Source: an uncultured Alcanivoracaceae bacterium (GTDB lineage: Bacteria; Pseudomonadota; Gammaproteobacteria; Xanthomonadales; Marinicellaceae). From it: a DNA stretch of 51,405 nucleotides. Below the pieces are notes generated by a model, which saw nothing but the letters and a program-made list of their open reading frames with translations, was not told the DNA's origin and did no database searches. Positions 30,632-39,609 of the stretch are shown here, one piece after another. The position numbers were made by a program, and so were the translations under genes. The stretch lies in assembly GCA_947311585.1 (NCBI GenBank), contig CAMZLQ010000002.1, forward strand, positions 1 through 51,405, written 5' to 3'. How positions within the stretch are numbered: position 1 is the first letter of the stretch; every line of letters begins with the position of its first letter.

Positions 30632-31450
30632 TTACTCCGCAAATGCTTCTCGTGTATTAATGTCGTATTTTGCCCCTTCACCCAATACATGTACAGTCAT
30701 ACCAATCAAAGTGAGGTTTTCCCTGTGGCGAGCATCATGCATGGAAGAATGGGTTAATCGGGCAGGGTCGACAACGGTAATGCTGCCTGCACCCACCACT
30801 TCAAAAATACCTTGTGGATTAATAAAGGCAGCGGTGTCTTCATCAATACCAATTCCCGATATAAAAGGATTGTAGGATAGAGCTGTCATTAAACGACCAA
30901 TTCTATCACGTTGCCTAAAGTGTTGGTCAACAATGAGTTTATTGGTTAACCCCAGTCCCGGAGCCATGGTTGCTCCATCTTCTGTCGGTGTAGGGCCGGC
31001 TTTTCCGCCTGCTATCATGTGTTCGGTAACAATAGCAGCACCAGCGGATGTGCCCGCAACGTGAATCCCATTTGCATTGAGTGACCGAATAAGTTTTGCA
31101 ACGGGTGTTCCTCCCAAAATTGTGGACAAACGCAATTGATTTCCACCAGTAATAAAGATACCCGTAGCCCGTTTTAACTTGCCTTGGATGCGGTCTTTAA
31201 AACAATCTTCACGTTCATCCACTCTTATGTACATGGCTTTGCCGCCCAGGCGTTCAAAAATTTCCACGTATCGCGGTCCAGTATCAGCCAGTTGTGATGC
31301 CGTTGGGATAATTAAAATCTTGGCTTTTTTGCCACCTGATAATTCCCAAAAGCGTTTAAGAATTGTCATGTCGTTTTCTTTGTCTTCAGCACCGCCAATT
31401 GGAATTATCCAACCACGGTCTACGTTTTGTACAGCTTCTGCTGGGCACAT
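30632..31450 (-). CDS. cphB: Cyanophycinase
   Basis: 272 aa; WIIPIGGAEDKEND, ITGGNQLRLS, nucleophile GTSAGAAIVTEHMI. Confidence 0.94.
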   Translation of the reverse strand: MCPAEAVQNVDRGWIIPIGGAEDKENDMTILKRFWELSGGKKAKILIIPTASQLADTGPRYVEIFERLGGKAMYIRVDEREDCFKDRIQGKLKRATGIFITGGNQLRLSTILGGTPVAKLIRSLNANGIHVAGTSAGAAIVTEHMIAGGKAGPTPTEDGATMAPGLGLTNKLIVDQHFRQRDRIGRLMTALSYNPFISGIGIDEDTAAFINPQGIFEVVGAGSITVVDPARLTHSSMHDARHRENLTLIGMTVHVLGEGAKYDINTREAFAE

Positions 31451-31516
31451 ATATTTTCCTCTTATAAATTATTATATTTCCGTAAATAGAAATTCCCCCT
31501 AATTCACGGCAATGTT

Positions 31517-32680
31517 TTATTGTTCAAAACCACCTTTTTTAATGGTTTTATAATTCTTTTGATGCCATTTTCCTAATGCCATCACGGATTCTATTTTGTT
31601 TTCATTGTCCAATATGATTAAGTCGGCATCTTTACCAACTTCAAGAGTTCCTTTGTTGTTTAAACGCAATAATTTTGCCACATTGCTGGTAAATACTGGC
31701 ATGACTTCATCCAATTTATAGCCTTCATCCAATAATTCTTTAAGTGTGTCACTCAGTAATGTGCAACGACCATAGTCCAAATGCAGCAATTCACCTTGTG
31801 CATCAAAATGCGGCAAACAACCACCGCCATCAGATGAAATAGTGAACTTTTCTTTATTAAAGCCACCTTTCATGTAAATTCTAAAGGATTCGGCTGCGGA
31901 ATATTCGTCATCACTATCGGTAGCAGGAAAAGCAGTGACGTCAATGTTAATACCACGCTTTGTGAGTTCACAGGCTTGCTCGAATAATGGTATATTACGA
32001 TTGCAATGAGTTGGATTTAAAACACGGGCTGGTATTTCGGTTTCCTCGAGTAACTTTTCAATCAAATCCAATTTACGAGAACCATCACCTAAATGAAAAT
32101 GCACAATACCCGCCTTCCCAGTCATGAGTCCAGCGACATGCACATCACCTGCGATGCGAGCGATTTCATCAAAAGTTGGTTGCGAGGAACGGTGGTCAGA
32201 GATAGCAAGTTCTCCCACGCCAATAATCGGTTCAATATGAACCATGTCTTTGCGAACACTGCCAGTTAATGTTGATAAAGGAATGTGATAACCACCGGTA
32301 TAACACCAAGCACTCAAACCTTCTTCGCGCAGCGCATAAACCTGAGCAATAACTGATGAGGTATTGCGTGTGGTGTCATCTGTTCCAAGTAAGCCAATGA
32401 CCGTTGTGACACCTGCTTTTGTGTATTGCGATAAATGCAGAGCAGGGACTTTGGTTTTAAATCCAGCCTCTCCACCACCGCCTGTAATGTGCGCATGGGC
32501 ATCAATAATGCCAGGAACAACTCTTTTGCCAGCAAAGTCATGGTCGCTAGCAAGTAAACTTGAATCAATCACAATTGCTTTTGTGCTGATTTTAACAATT
32601 TTTCCAGCCGCAACCAAGATATTACAAACCCCTTGACTGCTGGGCGAATAGAGAGTGACATTATTTAATCGATGAAGCAT
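31517..32680 (-). CDS. iadA: Isoaspartyl dipeptidase (beta-aspartyl peptidase)
   Basis: 387 aa amidohydrolase: VVPGIIDAHAHITGGGGEAGF, HFHLGDG, ISSDGGGCLPHFD. Confidence 0.92.
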   Translation of the reverse strand: MLHRLNNVTLYSPSSQGVCNILVAAGKIVKISTKAIVIDSSLLASDHDFAGKRVVPGIIDAHAHITGGGGEAGFKTKVPALHLSQYTKAGVTTVIGLLGTDDTTRNTSSVIAQVYALREEGLSAWCYTGGYHIPLSTLTGSVRKDMVHIEPIIGVGELAISDHRSSQPTFDEIARIAGDVHVAGLMTGKAGIVHFHLGDGSRKLDLIEKLLEETEIPARVLNPTHCNRNIPLFEQACELTKRGINIDVTAFPATDSDDEYSAAESFRIYMKGGFNKEKFTISSDGGGCLPHFDAQGELLHLDYGRCTLLSDTLKELLDEGYKLDEVMPVFTSNVAKLLRLNNKGTLEVGKDADLIILDNENKIESVMALGKWHQKNYKTIKKGGFEQ

Positions 32681-33134
32681 TTCTGAAATGGTGTTTAGTA
32701 AATTGTTATGTTACAACAAGCAGAAATTGAACTCTAGGAATTTTAGTTAAATCCTAATGATGAATTGATTTTTACCCAAATCACTATATAAACACACTAA
32801 CCAAATCCCTGAAAATTGAAGTAAAATTCTTGGTTTTTTAAATCGATGGAGTTGGAGCATTTGATTAGAGTTCAATCTTCTGTTAAGTTATTTACATGAT
32901 ACTATTACCAACATTAAAGTTAGTTGAAATTCAACAATACTTTATTGGGCAAACGGTAAAATCAAATACTCTGATCCAAATGGCACAAAGCTAACGGTTG
33001 CTAGCATGATTTTGATGTTTTTGAAAACCTTTATATATCTTTGTTTCATGCGGTTTTCAAGTATGAAAAAGTGGCTTAGCTTAGCAGTATTCATATCTGC
33101 TCCTTTGACTCCTTTAACTGTAATGATTTAAAAC

Positions 33135-33521
33135 ATGAAAAAACTTATTGAAAATAGAAAAACATTTACGTTGTTATGGTTGCCAATCATATTTGCTCTT
33201 TATTATCTTGATGAAACAGTCTCAATCTCAAGAAATAAACAGCTAGTTGTGGGAATGCTGTCATTTATTTTTTATCTGCTTATCTCTTGTCGTTTACTGC
33301 TTTTAAATTTCAACCGTAAATTATTGTATGGTTTTATATTTATAATTACCATTCATTTTATAATGGGAATGATAGGTTTTTTAATTAATTCAAGTAATGT
33401 TATATTTTCATTAGTTTCGATTAACGCTATGGCTGTTATCATTTTAGTCTTGGTTTGTTATCTACTAATACTATATTGCTGTTTGTATGCTATTTTTACA
33501 AAAAATAGAGCAATGATATAA
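33135..33521 (+). CDS. Small membrane protein of unknown function
   Basis: 128 aa with multiple hydrophobic segments. Confidence 0.5.
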   Translation: MKKLIENRKTFTLLWLPIIFALYYLDETVSISRNKQLVVGMLSFIFYLLISCRLLLLNFNRKLLYGFIFIITIHFIMGMIGFLINSSNVIFSLVSINAMAVIILVLVCYLLILYCCLYAIFTKNRAMI

Positions 33522-33705
33522 GGAAGCTGTCATCGAAATTAGTCCTGAATTACGGTATTATGTCGCGGGGTTAATATAAGGATTTAGCTTTAATACTAAT
33601 AGAGTTAAAAATATTCACAAACATGTCCTATTTTGTTACTTAATTTCGTATTGATTAGTAAGTGGCAAGATAATTGCCTTTTATGCATAAATATAGTTCG
33701 ATTTA

Positions 33706-33721
33706 AGTGATGGAAGTCACA
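33706..33721. promoter_or_regulatory. CRP/Clp-like binding site candidate
   Basis: AGTGA-TGGAAG-TCACA versus CRP core TGTGA-N6-TCACA, about 190 bp upstream of the autotransporter start. Confidence 0.3.
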
Positions 33722-33910
33722 AAAAAAATAAAAGTGCATTTTTTATGTGGGATTAATTTTGGCAAATAGGTATTGTGAGTGAAACGTTAAAGTCATGGTA
33801 AATAGTGTTCAATTGGCTCTTACAATAAAAATACTACAACATTTGTAGGAAATTTGCCATAGTCACACCACATAAGGTCAGTGTATAATGAATACCAATG
33901 GGGAATATCT

Positions 33911-36900
33911 ATGAAAAAAATTATAATTAAACTATTACTTATTTGTTATTTGAGTGCCACAACTTTAGCCGTGAATGCTATTGATTTAGAGATAACTAAT
34001 GCTTCAATATCACCTGATCCTTTGGTTGCAAATACGCCGTATGTTATTTCAGCTACTTTTGAAAACTTAACTGGGGCAAATTTACCTCAAGATGCACAGT
34101 TTGTAGATGTTTCTATTACAGGTTTTAATTTGACTAATATTGACGTTGGTAATCCTATCGCTGCTAACTCAATTGGTTGGAGTTGCAGTTATAATCAATT
34201 CACTAATAGTATTGATTGTTCACAATCATTTAGCACAGGTGGTTTTTCGCCTGGTACCACTCAGGCTTTTAGTGTGCAGATAAATCCAGGATCAGCTGTT
34301 GTTAACCCAGATAATTTTCATATTGAAATGTTTGATAATGGACTTGGAGATGAAACGCCTCCAAATAACAAAGTAGATGTTCCTGTTGGCGTAGCTTCAC
34401 CTAACAGTATTACTATAACTAAAGCTTCCAACCAATCAAGTTATGTTTTAGGTGATGATGTTATTTACACCATAACAGTTGAAAACACATCTCTGACAGA
34501 TAGTTTTTTTGATTTAGAAATTACTGATGTATTACCTGCTAATTACCTTGATTTAAGCTCTTCAAATGTATCGGTAGTAGTCAATAATTTAATTGGTACA
34601 TCTACCTTTACATGTGTATTTGGGGCCATAATTGATGCGGTTTCTTGTGATAATATAACATCCAGTAACTTTTTTAATCCGGGAGATAGGGTTGAGATTG
34701 TCATCACCACAACTGCAAATGCATTAGGGAACTCGATTCCAAATACAGCAATTTATTCAAGTCTCTCTTTTGCTGTTAGTGGAAGTTCATCTCCCGCCTT
34801 AATCGATATTACACAAGCTACACCTGTAATTAGCCCTACATCACTCTCGGTTCAAAAGAGTGTGTCCCAAAATGGTGTGCAGGTCAGTGAAATTGAAAAA
34901 GGTTCGTCTTTCCAATACGAGGTTGTGGTGACTAATACAGGCAATTCGGCTCTCTACAGTTTCTCGGTTATTGATTCTATGCCTCAAGGAGTTGTTGTGG
35001 ATAATATTGTCACACCTGCTGGTATGACCTGCAATAATCAAGGACAGACTTATTCGTGTAATTATCCCCAGTCATTAGCAACGAATTCTTCTTTGCAGAT
35101 TATTTATCAAGTCACGGATGCGAGTGATGCTAATACAACTTCTTTGTTAAATACGGTTAGAGTCGTGAGTTTTAATGCTCAGGAAAAATCAGATGAAGTG
35201 CTTGTTGATTTAATAGGTATTAACCCTAACCCTAATAGCAGTTACACGTTAGAAATAAATGATGATGTTGATCCAGTCGAAAAAGGTGTTGATTATAATT
35301 ATACAGTGACGTTAAATAATACTGGGAATACCGCAGTAAATGCCGTTGATTTTGATATTGATATTCCATCCAATTTAAATGTAAATTCTGTTGTTACCTC
35401 TGGTGTCAATTGTTCTGCAATAAGTTCTGGATTAAATTGTCAATCAACCCAAACAAATTTTGTTTTAAATCCTGGTCAACAAATGGAGGTCGTAACAATC
35501 AATGTTATTAGTGATGCATTTGTGGGTGATGTCTTTGTTCAAGTATCTGCCAATGGAAGTGTAGCAATATTAGATACAGAAACGACAACAATTATCGAGC
35601 CTATTGTCAGTAAAGCAGATTTGTCTGTGGCAATACTTAACACTCAAATGGTAACTCAAGGTGGAAGTACCCGTTTTGATGTGGCGATACAAAATACCGC
35701 TTTATCAGCAGTTAAACCTATTGTATCTATAGAGTTAAGCGGACTTATCGAAAATGTCAGTATTGTACAAAATAGTATTTGGGATTGTAATGTTAATGGT
35801 GTTAATACCAGCTGTGAGTTTCTTGGAGATAATATGCAAACAGGGCACAGTTCCACAATTCAGGTTAATATTGATTTAGCTCGGGTGAGTTTGCAGTCAG
35901 AAGACATTGCAATTTCAGCAACGATTCTCTCAACCACCGAAGATGAAAACAATGCAAATAATTCTGCAACAGCACTTATTAGTGTAGATGGTACACCAAC
36001 TGAGGGAGACATATTATCTGCACTTCGTTCTGCACTTGATGGAAAGGCAAATCAACAGGTTAATCGAGCAATTCAAAATGTAGCAAGTTATTGTGAGGTC
36101 AGTTACTTTAAGGCGTTAGAGGGTTTATGTTCTGATTTGTATGAAACAGCATTAAATGGTGATGGCGAAACGATTAATACTGTGATGGAACAAATTACCC
36201 CCAATGAAGTTATTGGTCAGTCAACTTCCATTGCAGAAATTGCAACGGCACAGTTTAGAAACATTGGTTCTCGACTGTCTCAATTAAGAGCAGGTGGGGG
36301 CAGTGGTTTTAGTTCTACAGGATTAAATGCAACTTATGGAAATGGTAGCCTGCCAATTGGGATGCTGGCATATTTAAATAATTCAGCGGATGAATCATCA
36401 GGTATTGACGTAAAAAATGATTTTATTTCACCTTGGGGATTCTTTGTAAATGGTACGATTTCAATGGGTTCACGTGATGCCACAGGTAGAGAACTTGGTT
36501 TTGACTTTGATTCCTACGGTTTAACAGCTGGTGTGGATTACCGTTTGTCAGCTAATAAAGTTGTTGGTGTGGCTTTAGGCTATGCTAATTTTGATTCAGA
36601 TATTGATGGTCAAGCCAAATTAAAATCAACAGGCTTAACTTTAACTGGGTACGGATCTTTTTACGTCAATGACAATTTTTATGTTGACGCTCGTATCAGT
36701 GTTGCCAAACCTGACTTTGATCAGTCTAGAAAAATAGAATTTACTCTTGGAGATACAACAGTCTCAAGGGTGGCAAGTGGTTCGACTTCAAGTAATCAAT
36801 ATTCCGTTGCCATGAGTGCAGGGTATAACTTCTACAAAAATTCTTGGAATATTACGCCAAATGGTTCTTTTCGATACATCAATACATCAATTGATGGCTT

Positions 36901-37279
36901 TACCGAAACTGGAGCAGGGGGATTTAATTTTAATTATTCTAATCAAGATTTAGAATCCATGATTTGGTCGGCAGGTATTAGGGTATCAAAAGCAATAAGT
37001 TTAAAAAATGGTGTAATAACACCTCAGTTTGATTTTGATTATAACTACGAGAGTTTAAATGATGGTAACGATATAGAAGCACGATTTGTTACAGCACCTT
37101 TAGGTGAAGTGTTTATTATTGAAACAGATTCGCCTGATCGAACTTATGGATCTGCAGGTCTAGGTTTTGCCTATATTTCATCCAATGGCAAACAAGCATA
37201 TATAAATTATAGAAGTGTACTTGGGCTAGAAGGATTTAGCCGAGGGACATTTAATCTAGGGGCAAGGTTTGAATTTTAA
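33911..37279 (+). CDS. Autotransporter: DUF11/CARDB-type repeat passenger with C-terminal outer-membrane beta domain
   Basis: Likely start ATG at 33911 (MKKIIIKLLLICYLSATTLAVNA). Repeats such as NTGNSALYSFSVIDSMPQG; C-terminus with alternating beta strands ending GTFNLGARFEF. Confidence 0.85.
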   Translation: MKKIIIKLLLICYLSATTLAVNAIDLEITNASISPDPLVANTPYVISATFENLTGANLPQDAQFVDVSITGFNLTNIDVGNPIAANSIGWSCSYNQFTNSIDCSQSFSTGGFSPGTTQAFSVQINPGSAVVNPDNFHIEMFDNGLGDETPPNNKVDVPVGVASPNSITITKASNQSSYVLGDDVIYTITVENTSLTDSFFDLEITDVLPANYLDLSSSNVSVVVNNLIGTSTFTCVFGAIIDAVSCDNITSSNFFNPGDRVEIVITTTANALGNSIPNTAIYSSLSFAVSGSSSPALIDITQATPVISPTSLSVQKSVSQNGVQVSEIEKGSSFQYEVVVTNTGNSALYSFSVIDSMPQGVVVDNIVTPAGMTCNNQGQTYSCNYPQSLATNSSLQIIYQVTDASDANTTSLLNTVRVVSFNAQEKSDEVLVDLIGINPNPNSSYTLEINDDVDPVEKGVDYNYTVTLNNTGNTAVNAVDFDIDIPSNLNVNSVVTSGVNCSAISSGLNCQSTQTNFVLNPGQQMEVVTINVISDAFVGDVFVQVSANGSVAILDTETTTIIEPIVSKADLSVAILNTQMVTQGGSTRFDVAIQNTALSAVKPIVSIELSGLIENVSIVQNSIWDCNVNGVNTSCEFLGDNMQTGHSSTIQVNIDLARVSLQSEDIAISATILSTTEDENNANNSATALISVDGTPTEGDILSALRSALDGKANQQVNRAIQNVASYCEVSYFKALEGLCSDLYETALNGDGETINTVMEQITPNEVIGQSTSIAEIATAQFRNIGSRLSQLRAGGGSGFSSTGLNATYGNGSLPIGMLAYLNNSADESSGIDVKNDFISPWGFFVNGTISMGSRDATGRELGFDFDSYGLTAGVDYRLSANKVVGVALGYANFDSDIDGQAKLKSTGLTLTGYGSFYVNDNFYVDARISVAKPDFDQSRKIEFTLGDTTVSRVASGSTSSNQYSVAMSAGYNFYKNSWNITPNGSFRYINTSIDGFTETGAGGFNFNYSNQDLESMIWSAGIRVSKAISLKNGVITPQFDFDYNYESLNDGNDIEARFVTAPLGEVFIIETDSPDRTYGSAGLGFAYISSNGKQAYINYRSVLGLEGFSRGTFNLGARFEF

Positions 37280-37313
37280 GTCAAATCACCCACTTTTAAC
37301 CAAGGGGAACACT

Positions 37314-39296
37314 ATGAAAAAAGAAACGATAATAGCAAAAAAGAGTAAAACAAATAAGCTATCATTAATCAGCTTACTTTGTTTGATAATTGTTGGTAGT
37401 GGTGCACCTATTGAACAATCGTTTGCCAGAGGTAAAATCACACCTGACCAGTTGTATATTGTGGATTGTTTGTTGCCACCTCAAGTGAGACAATTGGGCT
37501 CAAACTATACTTATTTGGCTCCACGAAAACCGGCTCGGTTAAGTGCGCGTGATTGCGCGGTTAGAGGTGGAGAGTACGTGGCGTACGATAAAGCCAGTTT
37601 TTCCAGTGTTGCTAAAATGTGGTTGCCAGAAGCACAAGGCGGAAACCCAAAAGCTCAATCCTACCTCGGTGAGTTGTATGAGAAAGGTTTGGGTGGAACA
37701 CCTGATTATAAAGCTGCTGCGATGTGGTATCAAAAAGCGGTGGATCAAGGTTATACGCCAGCCATGTTGAATTTGGGTAATTTATATGAGCAAGGGTTGG
37801 GTGTAGAACAAGATAAAACAAAAGCCATTAACCTTTACCGACAAGCCTCAGGGATTACGGATTCAAATTTAGAGATTGTTACTGAACAAAATTTGCGAGA
37901 AAGGCGTGCAAAAGAACACCAAAGAATTCAGTTGCTCAAACAAGTCTCTGGGTTAAGAAAACAATTGTCAGAAGTAAAAAGTGATTACGACTTAACTAAA
38001 CGTTATGTTGAACAATCAAATATAAAACTCAAAGATTTACAAGCACAACTAAAAAACAATAAAGGTAATAACTCAATCTTGCAAAAAATTGCTAATTTAA
38101 AGGCGGAATTAAATAATAAAAACAATGAGTTATCTAAACAAAATAAAGTAATAAACACCTTGGTTTCTAAAGTGAGTGAACAAGCAACGCGTGATGATGT
38201 GGCGCAAAACACTAAAGAATCGGGCATTAGCATTCTAAATCCAGATGTATTTTTAACACGTGGCATTAACACAATGGCAATGCCTGCAGATGCAGTTAAA
38301 TTTAAGTTTATGGCAAGTGTCACCCCTCCAGAAGGCGTTGTTGCTCTAAAAGTTAATAATCAAGACTACACAAAAACCATGACGGATGGAGGCGTTTTTG
38401 AAAGCACAGTTGAACTAAAAAATGGAGACACACCTGTAAGTATTGTTGCCATTAGAAAAGATGGCACACGAAACATCGAACAGTTTGTTGCAATTAGGAA
38501 TCAGTTCAAACCAGTAAAAGCTCGTAAATTTGATGAGTTATTTACTCGACGTTTACGCAATGATTTGGGTGATTATTTTGCTTTAGTTATTGGTAATGAT
38601 GAATACAATAATTTGGATAATTTGCAAACCGCATCATCAGATGCCAAGGAAATTGCGAAAATTTTAAAGAAACGTTATGGATATAAGGTTAAATTATTAA
38701 TTAATGCGGATAAAATGACGATGTTAAAAGCATTAACTGATTACAATAAAAAATTAGGCAAGTTTGATAACTTAATGGTTTATTACGCAGGTCATGGTTT
38801 AATTGATGAGAAGACAAAGCAAGGGTATTGGATACCTACCGATGCCTCTGCAACAGATAAATCCACTTGGATTGCAAATAAACGCATCAGTGATTTTATG
38901 GCAAATATGAAAGCCAAGCATGTAATGGTTGTAGCGGACTCGTGTTACTCTGGTACTCTTTCTGGCTCTGCCATTTCGCCGTTACCTGATGATATTGAAA
39001 GTGAAGACATTTTATTTACTTCGCGTGTAAAAGCTCGAACAGTTTTGACTTCTGGTGGCTTGCAACCAATCTTAGATAGTGGTGGCAATGGTCATTCAAT
39101 ATTTGCCTCAGCTTTTATTGATACCTTAAATGAGAATGATGGTGTTATGGAAGGATACCGTTTGTATAAAGCCATGAGTCAGCAAGTTAAATTACGTTCA
39201 AGCTTAGCGGGTTTGGAACAAGTTCCTGAATACAGTGCAGTCAAACACGCAGGGCATGAGGGCAGTGAGTATTATTTCTTACCAAAGAAAATTTGA
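37314..39296 (+). CDS. Exported Sel1-repeat/coiled-coil/caspase-like (peptidase C14) protein
   Basis: Signal peptide; Sel1 repeats (AQSYLGELYEKGLGGTPDYKAAAMWYQKAVDQGY); caspase-fold ALVIGNDEYNNLDNLQTASSDAKEIAKIL, His motif VYYAGHG, Cys motif VADSCYSGT. Confidence 0.9.
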   Translation: MKKETIIAKKSKTNKLSLISLLCLIIVGSGAPIEQSFARGKITPDQLYIVDCLLPPQVRQLGSNYTYLAPRKPARLSARDCAVRGGEYVAYDKASFSSVAKMWLPEAQGGNPKAQSYLGELYEKGLGGTPDYKAAAMWYQKAVDQGYTPAMLNLGNLYEQGLGVEQDKTKAINLYRQASGITDSNLEIVTEQNLRERRAKEHQRIQLLKQVSGLRKQLSEVKSDYDLTKRYVEQSNIKLKDLQAQLKNNKGNNSILQKIANLKAELNNKNNELSKQNKVINTLVSKVSEQATRDDVAQNTKESGISILNPDVFLTRGINTMAMPADAVKFKFMASVTPPEGVVALKVNNQDYTKTMTDGGVFESTVELKNGDTPVSIVAIRKDGTRNIEQFVAIRNQFKPVKARKFDELFTRRLRNDLGDYFALVIGNDEYNNLDNLQTASSDAKEIAKILKKRYGYKVKLLINADKMTMLKALTDYNKKLGKFDNLMVYYAGHGLIDEKTKQGYWIPTDASATDKSTWIANKRISDFMANMKAKHVMVVADSCYSGTLSGSAISPLPDDIESEDILFTSRVKARTVLTSGGLQPILDSGGNGHSIFASAFIDTLNENDGVMEGYRLYKAMSQQVKLRSSLAGLEQVPEYSAVKHAGHEGSEYYFLPKKI

Positions 39297-39308
39297 TTAT
39301 AAGTTATA

Positions 39309-39540
39309 GAGACCTTTGCATAACTCGTGGTACGTGTTAAAAAGTTGCAAAAAACACCACTCTGCGTTAAAAAATTCGCAAAAAATCCTTCTGGAAAGGA
39401 TTTTCACGTTAGCCCACGCATGTGGGTGAGTATCATGGATGATACGAATAAATAGCGGGCTATTTGACTCATTTTTTGCCTTGATTGGAGCTTTTTTATT
39501 CTTTTTTCAATCATCCCAGAGTTAGTTATGCAAAGGTTTC
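39309..39540. mobile_element. 232-bp MITE with terminal inverted repeats and 5-bp target duplication
   Basis: TIRs GAGACCTTTGCATAACT / AGTTATGCAAAGGTTTC (1 mismatch), flanked by direct TTATA (39304-39308 and 39541-39545). No ORF inside. Confidence 0.85.
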
Positions 39541-39556
39541 TTATATTGTTAGCATT

Positions 39557-39586
39557 AAAAAAGGTTGGGAAATCCCAACCTTTTTT
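39557..39586. terminator. Bidirectional rho-independent terminator (lpdA side)
   Basis: AAAAAAGGTTGGG-AAAT-CCCAACCTTTTTT. Confidence 0.9.
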
Positions 39587-39609
39587 ACTTTGCGAAAGAA
39601 TAAGAAACT

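Noticed and set aside
30561-31502. Plus-strand ORFs opposite cphB (30561-30875, 31179-31502)
   Set aside because: Antisense to a clear cyanophycinase frame.
32919-33131. Open frame reading ...LYWANGKIKYSDPNGTKLTVASMIL...MKKWLSLAVFISAPLTPLTVMI*
   Set aside because: Looks faintly protein-like, but has no convincing start or family match; possible gene remnant only.
37539-37821. Three ORFs overlapping the caspase gene start
   Set aside because: Shadow frames of the Sel1-repeat region.
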